From JAFGPL01 sp963781805 (GTDB taxonomy: Bacteria; Bacteroidota; Bacteroidia; Bacteroidales; UBA10428), in the NCBI GenBank assembly GCA_963781805.1, contig CAWAHF010000004.1, forward strand, positions 1,426,001 to 1,490,000: a stretch of DNA of 64,000 bases, given 5' to 3'. Position 1 is the stretch's first letter, and the number at the start of each line of letters is the position of its first letter. A program made the position numbers and the translations under genes. The notes beneath the pieces are model-generated. The model saw only the letters and a program-made list of their open reading frames with translations, was not told where the DNA came from and did not search any database. Positions 62,364 to 64,000 of the stretch are shown in pieces.

Positions 62364-62399
62364 TTCTGCTTCCTCAACTGCCACTGCTTCTGCCACTGC
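62364..62399 (-). repeat. Six-unit hexamer repeat (GCAGTG/GCAGAA/GCAGTT type)
   Basis: On the minus strand the units are GCAGTG, GCAGAA, GCAGTG, GCAGTT, GAGGAA, GCAGAA. They begin 23 bp after the aguA stop. The same unit type occurs after the NuoC-like gene at 3730-3747. Confidence 0.75.
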
Positions 62400-62422
62400 T
62401 ACTTCTCAATCAATCCCCTCAT

Positions 62423-63463
62423 TCAGACACTTGGTTCCTGCTGGCTGAGACAATGAAAACTCCCAAATCCCCAGACAATATCAGTGGCGTCAATGCCAAC
62501 TACCTTTCTGTCTTTAAATAATTGATTAAAAATATCAAGAGCAGTTTTATCGTTGTTGCACCGAAAAGTCGGGACAATTACTGCATGATTGCATATATAG
62601 AAATTGGCATAAGATGCAGGTAACCGATGTCCGGCATGATACACAGGATCAGGCATTGGCATTTCAATAATATTTAGTGATTTGTCATTCAACAGCTTGA
62701 ATGTTTTAAGAAGATTCAGATTTTCAGCTAACGGAATGTGATTCATATCATTGACATCGGGCTCAATCATGGTGATTACTGTATCTTCATGGACAAAACG
62801 GGTTAAATCATCGATATGTCCATCCGTATCATCTCCGGCAATTCCTTCCGTCAGCCAAAGGATTTGTTCAACTCCATAATAATTCATTAAATATTGCTCT
62901 ATCTGTAACCGATTCAGTTTGGGATTCCTGTTATTGTTAAGTAAACATGCCTCTGAAGTAATCAGGGTTCCTGCACCATTAACCTCTATACTTCCGCCCT
63001 CCATAATAATTCCTGGTCTGAAAGATCTTAAACCCAGCTTTTGTGCGATTAGTCCGGAAATTGCATTATCACTCTCATAGGGATACTTCCCACCCCAGGC
63101 ATTGAATTCCCAGTCAACAATTACTTTTTTATCCTTTAGTGCAGCAGGATTGATAAGAAAAGCCGGGCCGTGATCCCTGCACCAAACATCATCGCTGGGA
63201 TGAATAAACAGTTCGATAGTATTTTCATCAATATCGTTTTTCTCCAATAAATCAATAACTCTGCTCTTAACCTCTTCATTATGTACATTTATTCTGACTT
63301 TTTCACCCCGCGAGATGGTTTTAATAAAATTCATGTAAGGAGAAATTACATCATCCATCTTTCCGGGAAATGATTCTTCATGAGTCGGAAATGTAAGCCA
63401 CGTGGCCTCATGCCGGCGCCACTCGGCAGGAAAATAATAACCTGACGATTTAAGATCATCCAT
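62423..63463 (-). CDS. aguA: Agmatine deiminase (peptidyl-arginine deiminase family)
   Basis: 346 residues. Family motifs: WRRHEATWLTFPTHEESFPG at the start, DVWCRDHGPAFLI (about 110), IIMEGGSIEVNGAGTLITSE (about 150), GHIDDLTRFV (about 215) and the nucleophilic cysteine in GSFHCLSQQEP near the C-terminus. It converts agmatine to N-carbamoylputrescine and ammonia. It lies 5 bp after aguB on the same strand, giving the two-step agmatine-to-putrescine pathway. Confidence 0.93.
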   Translation of the reverse strand: MDDLKSSGYYFPAEWRRHEATWLTFPTHEESFPGKMDDVISPYMNFIKTISRGEKVRINVHNEEVKSRVIDLLEKNDIDENTIELFIHPSDDVWCRDHGPAFLINPAALKDKKVIVDWEFNAWGGKYPYESDNAISGLIAQKLGLRSFRPGIIMEGGSIEVNGAGTLITSEACLLNNNRNPKLNRLQIEQYLMNYYGVEQILWLTEGIAGDDTDGHIDDLTRFVHEDTVITMIEPDVNDMNHIPLAENLNLLKTFKLLNDKSLNIIEMPMPDPVYHAGHRLPASYANFYICNHAVIVPTFRCNNDKTALDIFNQLFKDRKVVGIDATDIVWGFGSFHCLSQQEPSV

Positions 63464-63468
63464 TGGAA

Positions 63469-64000
63469 TTAGTCATTAAAACGGTTAAGAATTGAACCGT
63501 AATTATCAATCCGCCGATCGCGTAAAAAAGGCCATGTGGTACGGTAATATTCGGTTTGACTGAGATCAATCTCGATTATCGGAGAATCCTCCTTATCGGC
63601 CGGAGATTCATAAATTAACGTGCCAAAGGGATTACAGACAAATGAGTTTCCCCAGAAATTGGTGCCGGATTCCACCCCTACCCTGTTCACAGCCACCACA
63701 TGAATTCCGTTCGCAATAGCATGGGCCTGCTGAATGGTTTTCCAGGCTTGCAATTGTTCCAGATTAATTGCTTCGCTTTTTTCATTGATATCCCAACCAA
63801 TAGCTGTCGGGTAAAAAATTATCTCTGCTCCCAACAGGCTGGTAATTCTGGCAGCTTCAGGAAACCATTGATCCCAGCAGATTAACACGCCGATGGTTGC
63901 ATATTTTGTTTTGAAAACCTTGTAACCGGTATCGCCCGGAGTAAAATAAAATTTTTCATGAAATCCGGGATCATCCGGGATATGGCTTTTTCTGTAAATT
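63469..64000 (-). CDS. aguB: N-carbamoylputrescine amidase, C-terminal part (5' end outside window)
   Basis: A nitrilase-superfamily carbon-nitrogen hydrolase. The frame is open to base 64000, so the gene continues beyond the window. Visible are the catalytic lysine (YRKSHIPD, nt about 63980) and cysteine (GVLICWDQWFPEAARI, nt about 63870); the catalytic Glu lies upstream. WGNSFVCNPFGTLIYESP and WPFLRDRRIDNY match AguB. It hydrolyses N-carbamoylputrescine to putrescine, CO2 and ammonia. About 177 of roughly 290-300 residues are present; the ATG at 63888 is internal. Confidence 0.93.
   Translation of the reverse strand, partial: IYRKSHIPDDPGFHEKFYFTPGDTGYKVFKTKYATIGVLICWDQWFPEAARITSLLGAEIIFYPTAIGWDINEKSEAINLEQLQAWKTIQQAHAIANGIHVVAVNRVGVESGTNFWGNSFVCNPFGTLIYESPADKEDSPIIEIDLSQTEYYRTTWPFLRDRRIDNYGSILNRFND

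Noticed and set aside
62221..62448. 75-codon plus-strand open frame in the nhaC-aguA gap
   Set aside because: Its translation is just the heptamer/hexamer repeats read in frame (recurrent TETSVK and SSKF segments); no coding signature.
1..64000. tRNA or rRNA genes
   Set aside because: I looked through the gene gaps and saw no cloverleaf-like or rRNA-like sequence; a dedicated search could not be run.

Overview
The window looks like a chromosome segment of an anaerobic or facultative Bacteroidota, probably order Bacteroidales or Marinilabiliales; this is inferred from gene content, not from a marker gene. The signs are AT-rich DNA, starts without Shine-Dalgarno sites, TAnnTTTG-type -7 boxes, hybrid kinases with periplasmic propellers, a type IX secretion (T9SS) sorting domain, DUF5686 and TPR-PD40-OmpA proteins, and stand-alone HsdR_N and YqgE genes.

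Layout. 1-12037 (+): one long operon for a group 4 (Mbh/Mrp-linked) membrane [NiFe]-hydrogenase. It starts with HydB/HydG-like diaphorase subunits (the first is cut by the window edge) and a HycB-like ferredoxin subunit. Core subunits like NuoH, B, C and D follow, then an almost complete Mrp antiporter set (split MrpA, B-G), a NuoI/HycF-like subunit and a maturation protease. 12052-16554 (-): a giant hybrid sensor kinase. 17192-22225 (+): a group 3d NAD-linked hydrogenase operon, hoxF-hoxU-hoxY-hoxH-hoxW, with a near-ideal Rex operator in its leader. 22460-33406: mixed genes (M19 peptidase-like protein, SpoIIE phosphatase, degenerate hybrid kinase, two secreted unknowns, TPR protein, a GT2 / degenerate sugar-phosphate transferase fusion, a 2-oxoacid dehydrogenase E2). 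33761-49968: five paralogous envelope proteins sharing TPR plus PD40 propeller but ending in different modules (six novel ~66-residue repeats plus TM anchor, OmpA, OmpA, nothing, SPOR). They are interrupted by a DUF5686 barrel, a T9SS-exported pectate lyase and a MITE-like element. 49976-56003: GNAT, a triple-SPOR protein and a Wza/Wzc exopolysaccharide export pair with a (Tyr-Gly)10 tail. 56011-64000: housekeeping genes (HsdR_N protein, holA, rhomboid, class IV aminotransferase, YqgE), a nucleotidyltransferase/small-protein pair, nhaC, a repeat cluster, and the agmatine-to-putrescine genes aguA and aguB (aguB cut by the window edge).

How it fits together. The cell seems able to exchange electrons between H2, NAD(H) and low-potential carriers with two hydrogenases: a soluble, probably Rex-controlled Hox enzyme and an ion-pumping membrane enzyme with its own flavin module. 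The second half is mostly envelope biology: peptidoglycan-anchored propeller proteins, polysaccharide export and secreted polysaccharide degradation.

All calls come from reading sequence and motifs; no database search was run. Residue positions are approximate.
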